In this document: in pieces, positions 1-9,037 of the stretch | Layout: each line of letters begins with the position of its first letter | How positions within the stretch are numbered: the stretch's first letter is position 1 | Assembly (NCBI RefSeq): GCF_000959525.1 | Contig: NZ_CP009831.1 | Location: 682,001-746,000 of the forward strand | Length of the DNA stretch: 64,000 nucleotides | Source: Burkholderia multivorans ATCC BAA-247 | GTDB lineage: Bacteria; Pseudomonadota; Gammaproteobacteria; Burkholderiales; Burkholderiaceae | Direction: 5' to 3' | Program-made: the position numbers and the translations under genes | The notes under the pieces: generated by a model | The model's input: the letters and a program-made list of their open reading frames with translations, nothing else | Databases searched by the model: none | What the model was told of the DNA's origin: nothing

Positions 1-105
1 AGGAAAAGTAGTTTTAAAATGCAACTCGTTGTGCGATGGGCATGGGGCCCGGGCACGGATCGCCGGTGTCGCCGTGCAGGCGCCGGCAGGCCAGTGGAGG
101 AGAGG

Positions 106-576
106 ATGGCGAGGCAGAAAAGTCTGGCGGATTCGCATTGCCCGGTCGCGCGCGCGACCGACATCGTCGGCGATCGCTGGGCGCTGCTGATCGTGCGCGA
201 CGCGTTCGACGGCGTGCGCCGGTTCGGCGATTTCCGCACGAGCCTCGGCGTCGCGAGCAACATTCTGTCGGACCGGTTGAGGATGCTCGTGGAGGCCGGC
301 GTATTCGACGTCGTGCCGGCCTCGGACGGCAGCGCGTATCAGGAATACGTCCTGACGAAGAAGGGCGAGGGACTGTTTCCGGTCATCGTGATGCTGCGCC
401 AGTGGGGCGAAGCGAACCTGTTCGCGCGCGGCGAGCCGCATTCGGTGCTGGTCGATCGCAAGACCGGCCGCGCGCTGCGCAAGCTCGCACTGCGGCAGGA
501 CGACGGTCGGCCGCTGAAGCCCGCGGACACGTTCGTGAAAAAGGTCGGTGAAGCCGGCGACGCGACGCCGCGCTGA
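106..576 (+). CDS. HxlR-family winged-helix transcriptional regulator
   Basis: The 156-residue protein opens with the HxlR pattern: a cysteine in HCPVARATDIVGDRWALL (about residues 11-28), then a winged helix (RRFGDFRTSLGVASNILSDRL, a wing near residues 60-85). HxlR proteins bind DNA as dimers, and many use the N-terminal Cys to sense electrophiles or oxidants. The ATG at 106 is chosen because GGAGG lies about 8 bases before it and homology starts there; the frame stays open to an ATG at 19, but those residues look like leader DNA. The next gene is convergent, so no target is implied by context. The family is clear; the ligand is unknown. Confidence 0.88.
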   Translation: MARQKSLADSHCPVARATDIVGDRWALLIVRDAFDGVRRFGDFRTSLGVASNILSDRLRMLVEAGVFDVVPASDGSAYQEYVLTKKGEGLFPVIVMLRQWGEANLFARGEPHSVLVDRKTGRALRKLALRQDDGRPLKPADTFVKKVGEAGDATPR

Positions 577-633
577 GCGATCGGCCGCTCGTGTGCGTGC
601 CGATCCGTATGCCCGTTGCGGCGGCCGCGCCGA

Positions 634-2067
634 TCAGTCCGTCGTCTGCAACGGACGGCGGCCGCCATGCGCGTCGCGATGCGCATCGGGCCGCACGCGC
701 GTGGCGAGCAGCGCGGCCGCGATCAGCAGCGCGACCGACACGCCGGTATCGATGCGCAGCCCGTCGACCACCGGCACCGCGCCACCGCTGCCGGCCACCG
801 CGCCGAACGCTGCAACGCCGATGGCCCCGCCGGCCTGTCGCGCGGTATTGAGCACGGCCGACGCGATACCGGCGCGCGCCGGTTCGACCGAGGCGAGTAC
901 GGCGGTCGTCATCGCCGGCACCGCGAAACCCATCCCCGACGGAATCAGCAGGAACGGCACGAGCAGCGCGGGCAACGGCGTCGAGCCGTCGACGAAGTGC
1001 AGCGACCCGTAGCCGAACGCGGCGACGAGCGCGCCGGCGAGCATCGGCGCACGCGGCCCGTAGCGCGCGACGGCGCGGCCGCTCGCGAGATTCGCGAGCA
1101 GGAAGCCGCCGGTCAGCGGCAGGAACGCGAGTCCCGCCTGCAGCGCCGATTCGCCGCGTACGCGCTGCAGATACAGCGCGATCACGAACACGGTGCCGTA
1201 ATACGTGAGGTTGACGCAGATCCCGAACAGCACGGCCGCGTTGAACGTGCGGCGGCGGAACAGCGCGAGCGGCAGCATCGGCGTCGCCGCGCGCGATTCG
1301 ATCGCGATGAACGCGGCGGCGGCGAGCACCGCGAGCACGCAGCCGCCGGCGACGACCGGATGCGCGAGGCCGAGCGGCCGCCATTCGATTACCGCGCCGG
1401 TGAGCGCGGTCAGCATCGCGATCGCGACGAGCTGGCCGTGCACGTCGAGCGTACGCGCCTGCGGCGCGGGCGATGCCGCCGCACGATCGGCCGGCATCCA
1501 GGCGAACGCGGCCGCGAGCCCGGCCGCACAGAGCGGCAGATTGACGAGGAAGATGCTGCGCCAGCCGAACGCGGCGATCAGCGCGCCGCCGAGCACGGGG
1601 CCGGCCGCGATCGACACCGAACCGGCCGCCGTCCACGCGCCGACCGCTCGCGCACGCAGCGCCGGATCGTGCCGGCACGCATCGTTCAGCAGCGCGAGCG
1701 AGTTGGGCAGCATGGCGGCCGCGCCGACGCCTTGTACGGCACGCGCCGCGATCAGCATCGCGGGCGCCACGGCGGCGCCGCATGCGAGCGACGCGAGCGC
1801 GAACAGCGCGAGGCCCGCGACATAGACGCGACGCGCGCCGAAGCGGTCGCCGAGCGCGCCGGCAGACAGCATCAGGACCGCGAACGCGAGCGTGTACGCA
1901 TCGACGACCCATTGCAAACCGGCGACCGACAGATGCAGCGCGGCGGCCATGTGCGCGAGCGCGATATTGACGATCGTCACGTCGAGCTGCGTGACGACGA
2001 AGCCGACGCTGACGGTCGCGACGATGCGCGCGAGTGCGCGAGGAAAGGCAGGTGTGGCAGTGTCCAT
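634..2067 (-). CDS. MFS drug exporter, DHA2 (EmrB/QacA) type
   Basis: The 477-residue membrane protein has the 14-helix DHA2 layout. It starts with a first helix containing QLDVTIVNIAL, has the MFS loop motif GALGDRFGARR between helices 2 and 3, and the antiporter motif near GSVSIAAGPVLGGAL. DHA2 members pump drugs or toxic compounds out using the proton gradient. The C-terminus, RPDAHRDAHGGRRPL, is cytoplasmic and basic. The ATG at 2067 is the first Met directly before the first helix; the frame stays open far upstream but reads as non-protein there. The AraC gene lies about 170 bp upstream on the same strand and is a plausible regulator. The substrate cannot be read. Confidence 0.9.
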   Translation of the reverse strand: MDTATPAFPRALARIVATVSVGFVVTQLDVTIVNIALAHMAAALHLSVAGLQWVVDAYTLAFAVLMLSAGALGDRFGARRVYVAGLALFALASLACGAAVAPAMLIAARAVQGVGAAAMLPNSLALLNDACRHDPALRARAVGAWTAAGSVSIAAGPVLGGALIAAFGWRSIFLVNLPLCAAGLAAAFAWMPADRAAASPAPQARTLDVHGQLVAIAMLTALTGAVIEWRPLGLAHPVVAGGCVLAVLAAAAFIAIESRAATPMLPLALFRRRTFNAAVLFGICVNLTYYGTVFVIALYLQRVRGESALQAGLAFLPLTGGFLLANLASGRAVARYGPRAPMLAGALVAAFGYGSLHFVDGSTPLPALLVPFLLIPSGMGFAVPAMTTAVLASVEPARAGIASAVLNTARQAGGAIGVAAFGAVAGSGGAVPVVDGLRIDTGVSVALLIAAALLATRVRPDAHRDAHGGRRPLQTTD

Positions 2068-2237
2068 GCGTTCATCGTAAGCGGCAGCGTGCACGGACGT
2101 TTCAGCGCTACGCGAAGCGTCGATGCGGCGCGTGTCGTGCGAGGCGATGGACGGGAAGTGTGAAGGGCCGATTGAAGCGATGCGTGCCGCACCGGGGCGT
2201 CGAATACGATGCGTGCCGCGGCCCGCCCGTTCGTCGC

Positions 2238-3008
2238 TTAATGCCGTTCGCCGCGCCAGCGGCCCGGCGCGACGCCGAAGCGCTTCGTGAACGCGTGCGT
2301 GAACGTGCTCTGATCGGCGAAGCCGACGAGGCCGGCAATATCGACGAGCGGATGACGGCCGTCTGCGAGCAGCACGACCGCGGTATCGAGCCGCAGCCGC
2401 AGCAGATAGCGATGCGGCGTTTCGCCGAATGCCTCGACGAACAGTTGATGAAAGCGCCGCATCCCGTAGCCGCAATGCGCGGCGAGATCGGCGATGCGCA
2501 GCGGCTCGGCGAGCCGTGCGCGCAGCCACCGGTCGATGCGCGCGAAATCGAGGCCCGACGCGGGCGCGCCGATGTCGGCATCGTCGAGCAGCGCGTCGCA
2601 CAGCCGTGCGGCGGCCTGCCATTGGAAGCGACGGGCGTGTTGCGCGTCGGCGGCTGGCGCGTCGTCGAGCTGCGCGGCGGCCGCCGCCACGCGCGCGACG
2701 AGCGCGCTCAGCGACGGATCGATCGCAACGGCGCGTGCACGATCGAACAGCCGCTGCGGCACCGCGAGCGATGCGGCAGGCAGATCGAGCACGAGCTGCC
2801 GATTGTCGCCGAGGCCTGCATAGTCGTGGCGCGCGCCGGCCGGGATCAGCCACGCCGCATGACGATCGATGCGCCGGCCGACGCCGTCGACGGCCATCAC
2901 CATCGCGCCGTCGACGCCGAGCACGATCTGATGGAAGTCGTGCACGTCCGACGCTTCGCACGCATCGTAGCGGCGCAGCGACACGGCGGGCGAGGCGATG
3001 CGTTCCAT
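2238..3008 (-). CDS. AraC-family transcriptional regulator
   Basis: The 256-residue protein has an N-terminal cupin-like sensor half (VHDFHQIVLGVDGAMVMAVD, GRRIDRHAAWLIPAGARHDYAG) and a C-terminal AraC DNA-binding half of about 100 residues. The latter shows the first helix-turn-helix around LRIADLAAHCGYGMRRFHQLF and the family signature VDIAGLVGFADQSTFTHAFTKRFGVAPG. A GTG two codons upstream (3014) is a possible alternative start. It is transcribed towards the exporter at 634-2067, and AraC-exporter pairs usually share regulation, so it probably controls that gene. The ligand is unknown. Confidence 0.9.
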   Translation of the reverse strand: MERIASPAVSLRRYDACEASDVHDFHQIVLGVDGAMVMAVDGVGRRIDRHAAWLIPAGARHDYAGLGDNRQLVLDLPAASLAVPQRLFDRARAVAIDPSLSALVARVAAAAAQLDDAPAADAQHARRFQWQAAARLCDALLDDADIGAPASGLDFARIDRWLRARLAEPLRIADLAAHCGYGMRRFHQLFVEAFGETPHRYLLRLRLDTAVVLLADGRHPLVDIAGLVGFADQSTFTHAFTKRFGVAPGRWRGERH

Positions 3009-3039
3009 CGTCACGGAGCGGCGGCCGGCGGCGCGTGCG

Positions 3040-3381
3040 TCAGACGGCGAGCAGTTCGACTTCGAACACGAGCGTCGCGTTCGGCGGAATCACGCCGCCC
3101 GCGCCGCGCACGCCGTAGCCGAGTTGCGGCGGAATCGTCAGGCGACGCACGCCGCCGACCTTCATGCCTTGCACGCCTTCGTCCCAGCCCTTGATGACCA
3201 TGCCGCCGCCGAGCACGAACGCGAACGGATCGTTGCGGTCCTTGCTCGAATCGAATTTCTGACCGTCGGTGAGCCAGCCCGTGTAGTGGACGCTGACGGT
3301 CTGGCCCGCTTGCGCTTCCGCGCCGGTGCCTTCGGTCAGGTCTTCGTATTTGAGGCCCGATGCGGTCGTGATCACAGACAT
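3040..3381 (-). CDS. FKBP-type peptidyl-prolyl cis-trans isomerase
   Basis: This is a single-domain FKBP of 113 residues with no signal peptide, so it is cytoplasmic. The conserved core is present: [61 protein letters not shown], covering the aromatic pocket and the 80s loop. It catalyses proline isomerisation during folding and would be expected to bind FK506-type ligands. The start at 3381 follows AGGAG by 7 bases. A TACAAT-like -10 element lies on the minus strand at 3416-3421, about 35 bases before the ATG, without a convincing -35. It is close in size to the small single-domain FKBPs of Burkholderia. Confidence 0.95.
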   Translation of the reverse strand: MSVITTASGLKYEDLTEGTGAEAQAGQTVSVHYTGWLTDGQKFDSSKDRNDPFAFVLGGGMVIKGWDEGVQGMKVGGVRRLTIPPQLGYGVRGAGGVIPPNATLVFEVELLAV

Positions 3382-3949
3382 GACTTCTCCTGAAAAGGGA
3401 TGGGATAAAGCCGATATTGTAGGCGAGCGCGGCGTGCGCCGTCGCACGCCGCCGGCGGCGCGGGCGGCGACGATCGCCCGCGTGCATCCGACGCCGGCCC
3501 GTTGCACGCGACACCACCGATGGAACGCGCGTTTGAATCGCGCGTCGGCGATGCGCGCGCGTGGCGCTCGCTTCAGCGCATCCTCCGTATGATTCGGCAC
3601 GGCAGCCGCGCTCGGCCGCGTACCGGGCGATGCATCGCCGATGGCGCAGAGGCCCGACGCACCGGGCTTCGGCGCGGTCAGGCGGATCGCGGGGCCGCGC
3701 GCCGACGTCGTTCCCGCACGCGCGTTCGCGTTCGAATCGATGCGATGCGCACCGCTGTTCCAACGGCTTTTTTTCCGCGTTTTCGACCGTGCCCCGTTTG
3801 GAAGCGCGCGTCTACCGCGCCGCTTGCGCGCGCAGATGCGCGGCACCTATCTTTACAGTTATCGATGTCAGGATTCGGGCGCCACGGGCGCGTGCGTGCG
3901 GCCGTCCCGCGCGTGGCGCCGAACGCCGTGCTGCAAGGAGAACGATGAA
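3382..3949. other. Intergenic region between divergent FKBP and metal-hydrolase genes
   Basis: About 570 bp separate these divergent genes. No frame here reads as a convincing protein. A perfect 8-bp inverted repeat, GGCGTGCG/CGCACGCC, sits at 3431-3450, about 50 bp before the FKBP start. I see nothing else beyond the likely promoter for each neighbour. Confidence 0.4.
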
Positions 3950-4861
3950 ATGAAGTCAGCCGCTGCCGCGATCGCCGCCGACGTGATGCCGGTGCGCCGC
4001 GACCTGCGCTTCGACCTGCCGGTCGAACGCGCGAAGGACTGGCATGGCCTCGGGTCGCACGTGACCCACTTTTTCAACGCGCTGTCGCTGCTGTTTCCGG
4101 CCGGCGAGCGCTTTTTCATGGATTCGGTACGCCACTACCGCGACCGGATCGACGATCCGGTGCTGAAGCGTCAGGTGCTCGGCTTCATCGGCCAGGAAGC
4201 GATGCATACGCGCGAGCACGTCGAATACAACGAACTGATGCAGGCGAACCGGCTGCCCGCGCGCAAGCTCGACCGGCGCGTCTGGAAGGTGCTCGGCTTC
4301 ATGAAGCGCGTGCTGCCGCACTCGGTGCAGCTCGCGCATACGGTCGCGGCCGAGCATTACACGGCGATGCTCGCGGACTGGATCCTGCGCGATCCGACAC
4401 GTCTCGACGGTTCGGTCGACGGCTACCGCCAGATGTGGATCTGGCATGCGCTCGAGGAAACCGAGCACAAGGCCGTGTCGTTCGACGTGTGGAACAGCGT
4501 GATGGCGCCCGGCCTGCGGCGCTACCTGATCCGCATCGGCGTGTACCTCGTCACGACGCTGACGTTCTGGCCGACCGTGTTCCTGATGCACGTGACGCTG
4601 CTCTGGCGCGACCGCGCCGCTCCGCATCCGCTGCGCGGCCTGCTGCGGACGATCGCGTTCCTGTACGGGCCGCGGTACGGCCTCTTTCCGCGCATCGCCG
4701 GCGAATGGCTCAGCTATTTCCGCCCCGCGTTCCATCCGTGGGATCACGACAATCGCCATCATCTCGCCCGCGTCGACGCGCTCGTCGCCGCGTACGGCGA
4801 CCACGACCGCGCGGCAGCCGGGCGCGGCCGGACGGCCGCGCTGGCTTCGGCGGCCCGCTGA
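3950..4861 (+). CDS. Metal-dependent hydrolase, PF10118 family
   Basis: The 303-residue protein matches the predicted metal-dependent hydrolase family PF10118. The core is helical with ferritin-like acid/histidine patterns: GQEAMHTREHVEYN (residues about 81-94), AAEHYTAM (about 129-136) and WHALEETEHKAVSFDVW (about 165-181). These could bind a di-metal centre; this is inferred from the repeated E-x(2-3)-H motifs. A hydrophobic segment near YLIRIGVYLVTTLTFWPTVFLMHV may anchor it to the membrane. The ATG at 3950 has AAGGAG nine bases upstream. No biochemical function is established for the family. It is monocistronic here. Confidence 0.8.
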   Translation: MKSAAAAIAADVMPVRRDLRFDLPVERAKDWHGLGSHVTHFFNALSLLFPAGERFFMDSVRHYRDRIDDPVLKRQVLGFIGQEAMHTREHVEYNELMQANRLPARKLDRRVWKVLGFMKRVLPHSVQLAHTVAAEHYTAMLADWILRDPTRLDGSVDGYRQMWIWHALEETEHKAVSFDVWNSVMAPGLRRYLIRIGVYLVTTLTFWPTVFLMHVTLLWRDRAAPHPLRGLLRTIAFLYGPRYGLFPRIAGEWLSYFRPAFHPWDHDNRHHLARVDALVAAYGDHDRAAAGRGRTAALASAAR

Positions 4862-5294
4862 CGCCCACCCGCGACACCGCTGTCGCGCGCGTACGTCGCG
4901 TCATGTCGTCTGACGATTGACCATCGTCAACCGGAACCGGTTGCGCACGCGTAGCGCGCCGATCCGGCACGCCGGCCGCGCCGTTGTCGCCGCATCGAAT
5001 GTCGCGTCCCTCCGTCGCGTACGCAGGCCGCCGGCCTGCACCGGCGCGGCTTCGCGAGCCGTCGAGCGTTTTCGCGCGTCCGTGCGTCGCGCGCGCCACA
5101 GGGATAACACCCAGCTAGCGGTGCGCGCGCGGCCTCGCTATACCGTTGAAACAAAGGCGCCGTACCCGTCGCGCGATTGCTGCGCGAGGGGATTCTATTC
5201 GGACTGAAATGCGGCCATTATGTCGGTTCGATCGAGGTCCGCCGTGCGCGGCGACGAGCCGGCGCGCGATACCAACGCCAAGCGGGGAACAACG
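4862..5294. other. Intergenic region upstream of the sigma-54 activator
   Basis: About 430 bp have no supported gene. The region contains the palindrome at 4928-4943, listed separately. It is the obvious place for the promoter of the activator gene at 5295. I found no clear -24/-12 sigma-54 promoter in it. Confidence 0.4.
4928..4943. promoter_or_regulatory. Perfect palindrome, candidate operator
   Basis: CAACCGG and CCGGTTG form 7-bp inverted arms around a central AA. The site is about 70 bp past the metal-hydrolase stop and about 350 bp before the sigma-54 activator start. A symmetric site of this kind suits a dimeric regulator, possibly an upstream activating sequence, but the binding protein is unknown. 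Confidence 0.4.
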
Positions 5295-6776
5295 ATGGTT
5301 GCAAGGTCACCCGATGCAAACCGGAACGCGGAGCCGGACATGCCGCCGGTCTCCGTTACCGCCCCGGAGGCCGGCCGCAGGCTGTTCGCGATCATGCGCA
5401 CGCCCGACGAGCCGTTGCTCGCGCAACTGCGCGGGCTCGGCTGGGAGGTGTCGGTCGCGAAGACGGCCGGCGCCGCGCAGAACATGACGTCCGGCGTCGG
5501 CATCGCGGCCGGGCTGATCGATTTCTCGGGGTTCACGTCGCGCGACTATCCGGCACTGAAAGCGTGCCTGAGCCAGCCCGCGATCGGCTGGATCTCGATC
5601 GCGCAGGCCGGCGTGACGATCGGGCCGGCCGTGCGCGAACTGATCCGCAGCTACTGTTTCGATTACGTGACGCTGCCGCTGCCGTACGAATGGATTTCGC
5701 ACGTGCTCGGCCATGCGCGCGGGATGGCTGCGCTCGATCGCGTCGACGGCGCCGCTTATGCGGCGTCGATCGGCGAGCACGGGATGATCGGCAACTGCGA
5801 GGCGATGCAGCAGCTGTTCAGCACGATCCGCAAGGTCGCGAAGACCGACGCGAGCGTGTTCATCTCCGGCGAATCGGGCACCGGCAAGGAGCTGACCGCG
5901 CTCGCGATCCACGAGCGCTCCGGCCGCGGCAAGGGCCCGTTCGTCGCGATCAACTGCGGCGCGATTCCGCATCATCTGCTGCAGTCGGAGCTGTTCGGCT
6001 ACGAGCGCGGCGCGTTTACCGGCGCGACGCAGCGACGCGCGGGCCGCATCGAATCCGCGAACGGCGGCACGCTGTTTCTCGACGAAATCGGCGACATGCC
6101 GGTCGAAAGCCAGGCGAGCCTGCTGCGCTTCCTGCAGGAAGGCCGGATCGAACGGCTAGGCGGGCACGAGTCGATCGCGGTCGACGTGCGGATCATCTCG
6201 GCGACGCACGTCGATCTCGACGGCGCGGTCGAGGCCGGCCGCTTCCGCGCCGACCTCTATCACCGGCTGTGCGTGCTGCGCATCCACGAGCCGCCGCTGC
6301 GCGCGCGCGGCAAGGACATCGACATCCTCGCGCACTACGTGCTGCAGAAGTACAAGGCCGACAGCGGCCGCAAGATCAGCGGCTTCACGTCGGCCGCGCT
6401 CGACGCGATGCGGCGCTACGAATGGCCGGGTAACGTGCGCGAGCTGATCAACCGCGTGCGGCGCGCGATCGTGATGGCGGAGAGCCGGCTGCTGACGCCG
6501 CACGACCTCGGGCTCGACACGCCGGGCGAAACCGAACCGGTGACGCTCGAGCAGGCGCGCGCGCTTGCCGAGCGCGTCGCGATCGAGAATGCGCTGCTGC
6601 GCAACGATCATCGCATCAACAAGGCCGCGGCCGAGCTCGGCATCTCGCGTGTGACGCTGTACCGCATGATGATCGAACACGGGCTCAACGATCACGACAA
6701 CGCCGTCGATCACGGCGAGAACGGCGGTAAGGACGCGACGCCGCCGGACGACGCCGGTCATTGCCGCGTCGGCTGA
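5295..6776 (+). CDS. VpsR-like sigma-54-dependent activator (receiver-like, AAA+, Fis HTH)
   Basis: Three domains are visible. The N-terminal ~150 residues resemble the divergent receiver of VpsR (RRLFAIMRTPDEPLLAQLRGLGWEV, then GLIDFSGF). The AAA+ core has Walker A GESGTGKE (192-199), the sigma-54 contact GAFTGA (239-244) and Walker B GGTLFLDEIGD (257-267). The C-terminal Fis-type helix-turn-helix is INKAAAELGISRVTLYRMM. GAFTGA shows it can remodel sigma-54 polymerase. VpsR-like proteins, including Burkholderia BerB, bind cyclic-di-GMP and switch on exopolysaccharide or biofilm genes, so that role is inferred here. There is no adjacent sensor kinase. The ATG at 5295 has GGGGA upstream; an ATG at 5220 would add 25 residues of low-quality sequence. 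Confidence 0.88.
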   Translation: MVARSPDANRNAEPDMPPVSVTAPEAGRRLFAIMRTPDEPLLAQLRGLGWEVSVAKTAGAAQNMTSGVGIAAGLIDFSGFTSRDYPALKACLSQPAIGWISIAQAGVTIGPAVRELIRSYCFDYVTLPLPYEWISHVLGHARGMAALDRVDGAAYAASIGEHGMIGNCEAMQQLFSTIRKVAKTDASVFISGESGTGKELTALAIHERSGRGKGPFVAINCGAIPHHLLQSELFGYERGAFTGATQRRAGRIESANGGTLFLDEIGDMPVESQASLLRFLQEGRIERLGGHESIAVDVRIISATHVDLDGAVEAGRFRADLYHRLCVLRIHEPPLRARGKDIDILAHYVLQKYKADSGRKISGFTSAALDAMRRYEWPGNVRELINRVRRAIVMAESRLLTPHDLGLDTPGETEPVTLEQARALAERVAIENALLRNDHRINKAAAELGISRVTLYRMMIEHGLNDHDNAVDHGENGGKDATPPDDAGHCRVG

Positions 6777-7588
6777 ACGGTGCGGGCGCCGCAGCGGGGC
6801 GCCGCAGCGGCGGGCCGCCGCGCGCATGTAAAGCCGATGAAACATTTCCTGCAGGCACAGGCGCGCGTTCGCTTCGTCGTCGCATGAAACGCGCGGCGAA
6901 CGCGCGCGCCAAATGGGCGCGAACCGGCTGCCCGCCTTGTCGCACAACGCGCGCCCGCTGTACGCGCGGCGCGCGCCGCCCGGTCGATGTTTCAGATCCG
7001 CAACCTTCCGCGCAGGCGAGCGATGCTCGCCGTGCGCCGTGTCGCGCGCACCCTTGTGCGCACGGCCGCGCGCGGCGCTGGCCCGCTCCTTGCAGCGATG
7101 GGCGTGCGAAAGTCGACGACGCGCCGCGCGTCCGGTCCGGCAGCGAACGCTGCCGTGCCGGGCCGCGCAGGTCCGCGGGGATGCGCGTCGGGCGCGGCGA
7201 AGCCGCCGCGTCCGGCCGACACGGACCGTCGTCGGGCGATCGTCGGAGCGCCGGCATCGTATCGAGCCGGTCGCCGCAACAAGCCAGAGACCAGAACGGG
7301 GTAGAAAAATGAACGATCGCCACACGCCGCGGCCGGCAGGCCGCGATCGCAGTGAGTCGGGGCATCGCCGGTCGGCCGTGCGTGTGGCGGCCGGCCGGCA
7401 TGCGCCGACGGGCCATCTGTCCGCACCGCGTGCGAGGCGGATCCGGCTGAGCGCCGGTCATCCGCGGCGGGGCGGCGCTTTTCCGTTCGCGAGCCGGCTC
7501 CGCAAGGGGATGTGCGCGCGGGCGCCGATGCCGAGGCGCCCGCTCTTCGCGTACTGACGCCGTCGCGACGCGCGGCGGCGGCTGCGCG
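6777..7588. other. About 810 bp without a supported gene
   Basis: Open frames exist on both strands but are Arg/Ala/Pro-rich in the way of shadow frames in GC-rich DNA. The least bad candidate is an 82-residue frame starting at ATG 7309 after AAAA, ending at 7557. It has no recognisable domain and an Arg-heavy composition, so I do not call it. Nothing else is seen here. Confidence 0.4.
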
Positions 7589-8371
7589 TCAGCCGCCGTA
7601 GATATCGAAGTCGAAGTACTTCGACGCGAGCCGCTTGTACGTGCCGTCCTTGACCATGTCGAGGATCGCGCGGTCGATCTTCGCCTTCAGGTCGGTGTCC
7701 TCCTTGCGCAGGCCGATGCCCGCGCCGATGCCGAGCACCTTCTCGTCGACGAGCTCGGGCCCGACGAACTGGTAGCCCGCACCGCGCGGCGACTTCAGAA
7801 AGCCGATCGCGGCCTGCACCTCGTCCTGCAGCGCGGCGTCGAGGCGGCCGGCCGTCAGGTCCGCGTAGACGCCGTCCTGGTTCTGGTACGACACGACGTT
7901 CGCGCCTTGCTTCGCCCAGTACGCCTTCGCATACGCTTCCTGCGTCGTCCCCTGTTCGACGCCGATCGACTTGCCCTTCAGCGATTCGGCCGTCGGCAGC
8001 AGCGGCGAGCCCTTCTTGACGACGAGCCGCGTCGGCTGGTTGTAGATCTTCGTCGTGAAGCCGATCTGCTGCGCACGCTGCGGCGTGATCGACATCGACG
8101 ACAGCACCGCGTCGAACTTCTTCGCCTTCAGCGCGGGGATCATTCCGTCGAAATCGTTCTCGAGCCAGACGCACTTCGCCTTCAGGCGCGCACAGATCTC
8201 GTTGCCGAGGTCGATGTCGAAGCCGACGAGCTTGCCGTCGGGCGCCTTCGATTCGAACGGCGCGTAGCTGGCGTCGGTGCCGAAGCGGATCGTGGTCCAG
8301 TCCTTCGCGACGGCGGGGCCTGCGGATGCCGCGAGCAGGGCGATCGAAACGGCGGCAATCAGTCTCTTCAT
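7589..8371 (-). CDS. Periplasmic basic/polar amino-acid-binding protein (ABC transporter, SBP family 3)
   Basis: The 260-residue protein has a Sec signal peptide (MKRLIAAVSIALLAASAGPAVA, cleavage after about residue 22). The family 3 solute-binding fold follows: TIRFGTDASYAPFESKAPDGKLVGFDIDLGN at the start, then FDGMIPALKAKKFDAVLSSMSIT and the hinge region GVEQGTTQEAYAK. It most resembles lysine/arginine/ornithine/histidine-binding proteins (HisJ/ArgT type), though the exact ligand is uncertain. No permease or ATPase gene is next to it, so it must work with a transporter encoded elsewhere. The ATG at 8371 is preceded by GAAGGAACC. A promoter candidate lies at 8470-8498. Confidence 0.92.
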   Translation of the reverse strand: MKRLIAAVSIALLAASAGPAVAKDWTTIRFGTDASYAPFESKAPDGKLVGFDIDLGNEICARLKAKCVWLENDFDGMIPALKAKKFDAVLSSMSITPQRAQQIGFTTKIYNQPTRLVVKKGSPLLPTAESLKGKSIGVEQGTTQEAYAKAYWAKQGANVVSYQNQDGVYADLTAGRLDAALQDEVQAAIGFLKSPRGAGYQFVGPELVDEKVLGIGAGIGLRKEDTDLKAKIDRAILDMVKDGTYKRLASKYFDFDIYGG

Positions 8372-8469
8372 GATGGTTCCTTCACGGGGTCCTTCCGGTT
8401 CGGGGCGACACGGTTTCCGCGGACCGGCGCCGCATTGCCGGCGCGTGATCCGTGCGGCCATTAACGCAG

Positions 8470-8498
8470 AAAATAAAATCCGAGTCCAGAATGGACAA
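8470..8498 (-). promoter_or_regulatory. Candidate promoter of the amino-acid-binding protein gene, with overlapping dyad
   Basis: Reading the minus strand, TTGTCC (8498-8493) and TATTTT (8475-8470) are spaced by 17 bp, about 100 bp before the ATG at 8371. The -35 overlaps the dyad GTCCA-GAA-TGGAC at 8484-8496, a plausible regulator site. This is sequence pattern only. Confidence 0.45.
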
Positions 8499-8558
8499 AA
8501 AATATCGTCTACATGTGCGACCGCTCGACGCTGCGCGGTCGCGCGCGGGTCTCGACCC

Positions 8559-8611
8559 TTGCAAAAATACGAAAATGGACTAGTCTTGTTAGTGAATTCG
8601 TTTTGAGACTA
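8559..8611 (+). promoter_or_regulatory. Promoter/operator region of the Xre-RES module
   Basis: TTGCAA at 8559-8564 and TAGTCT at 8581-8586 could be -35 and -10 with 16 bp between them. The palindrome GACTAGTC (8578-8585) and the inverted pair TAGTCT (8581-8586)/AGACTA (8606-8611) overlap the start region, just before the antitoxin ATG at 8618. Toxin-antitoxin operons are usually repressed by their own antitoxin through such dyads. Confidence 0.45.
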
Positions 8612-8617
8612 ACGATC

Positions 8618-9037
8618 ATGTCACAACCCGCGTACGATCCGCATTCCGCGTTGCCCCAAGCGTCCGTCGCGCAGATGTCCGCCGCCGGCCTGCGTGCGTT
8701 TTTCAACATCGCGCGCGACTGGGGGCTGACGATCGACGAGCAGATCGTGCTGCTCGGCTCGCCCGGCCGCTCGACGTTCTTCAAGTGGAAGTCCGCACCG
8801 GACGCCGCGCGCGTGCCGCGCGATACGCTCGAGCGGCTGTCGCTGCTGCTCGGCATCTACAAGTCGCTGCAGATCCTGCTGCCGCAGCCGGCCGCGGCCG
8901 ATGCGTGGGTCAAGCGGCCGAACGACGCCGCGCCGTTCGGCGGCAAGCGCGCGCTCGACCGGATGCTGGCGGGCAATGTCGGCGATCTGGTCGCGGTCCG
9001 GCAGTATCTCGACGCGATGCGGGGTGGCTGGGCGTGA
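8618..9037 (+). CDS. Antitoxin of the Xre/MbcA/ParS family
   Basis: The 139-residue protein has an N-terminal helix-turn-helix-like region (AGLRAFFNIARDWGLTIDEQIVLLGSPGRSTFFKWKS) and a C-terminal MbcA/ParS-type toxin-binding domain (LERLSLLLGIYKSLQILLP, then RALDRMLAGNVGDLVAVRQYLDAMRGGW). This is the usual antitoxin of RES toxins: it blocks the toxin active site and represses the operon. Its stop overlaps the toxin GTG start (GTGA at 9034-9037), so the two are translationally coupled. The ATG at 8618 is chosen because the upstream codons run through the promoter/operator region. Confidence 0.92.
   Translation: MSQPAYDPHSALPQASVAQMSAAGLRAFFNIARDWGLTIDEQIVLLGSPGRSTFFKWKSAPDAARVPRDTLERLSLLLGIYKSLQILLPQPAAADAWVKRPNDAAPFGGKRALDRMLAGNVGDLVAVRQYLDAMRGGWA

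Noticed and set aside
634-2961. A 775-codon minus-strand frame spanning the exporter and AraC genes
   Set aside because: Only the part from 2067 reads as the exporter; the rest is an Arg-rich shadow of the AraC gene, which is well supported in another frame.
7309-7557. A small protein gene of 82 codons
   Set aside because: No domain, no good ribosome site, and Arg-rich composition typical of non-coding GC-rich DNA.
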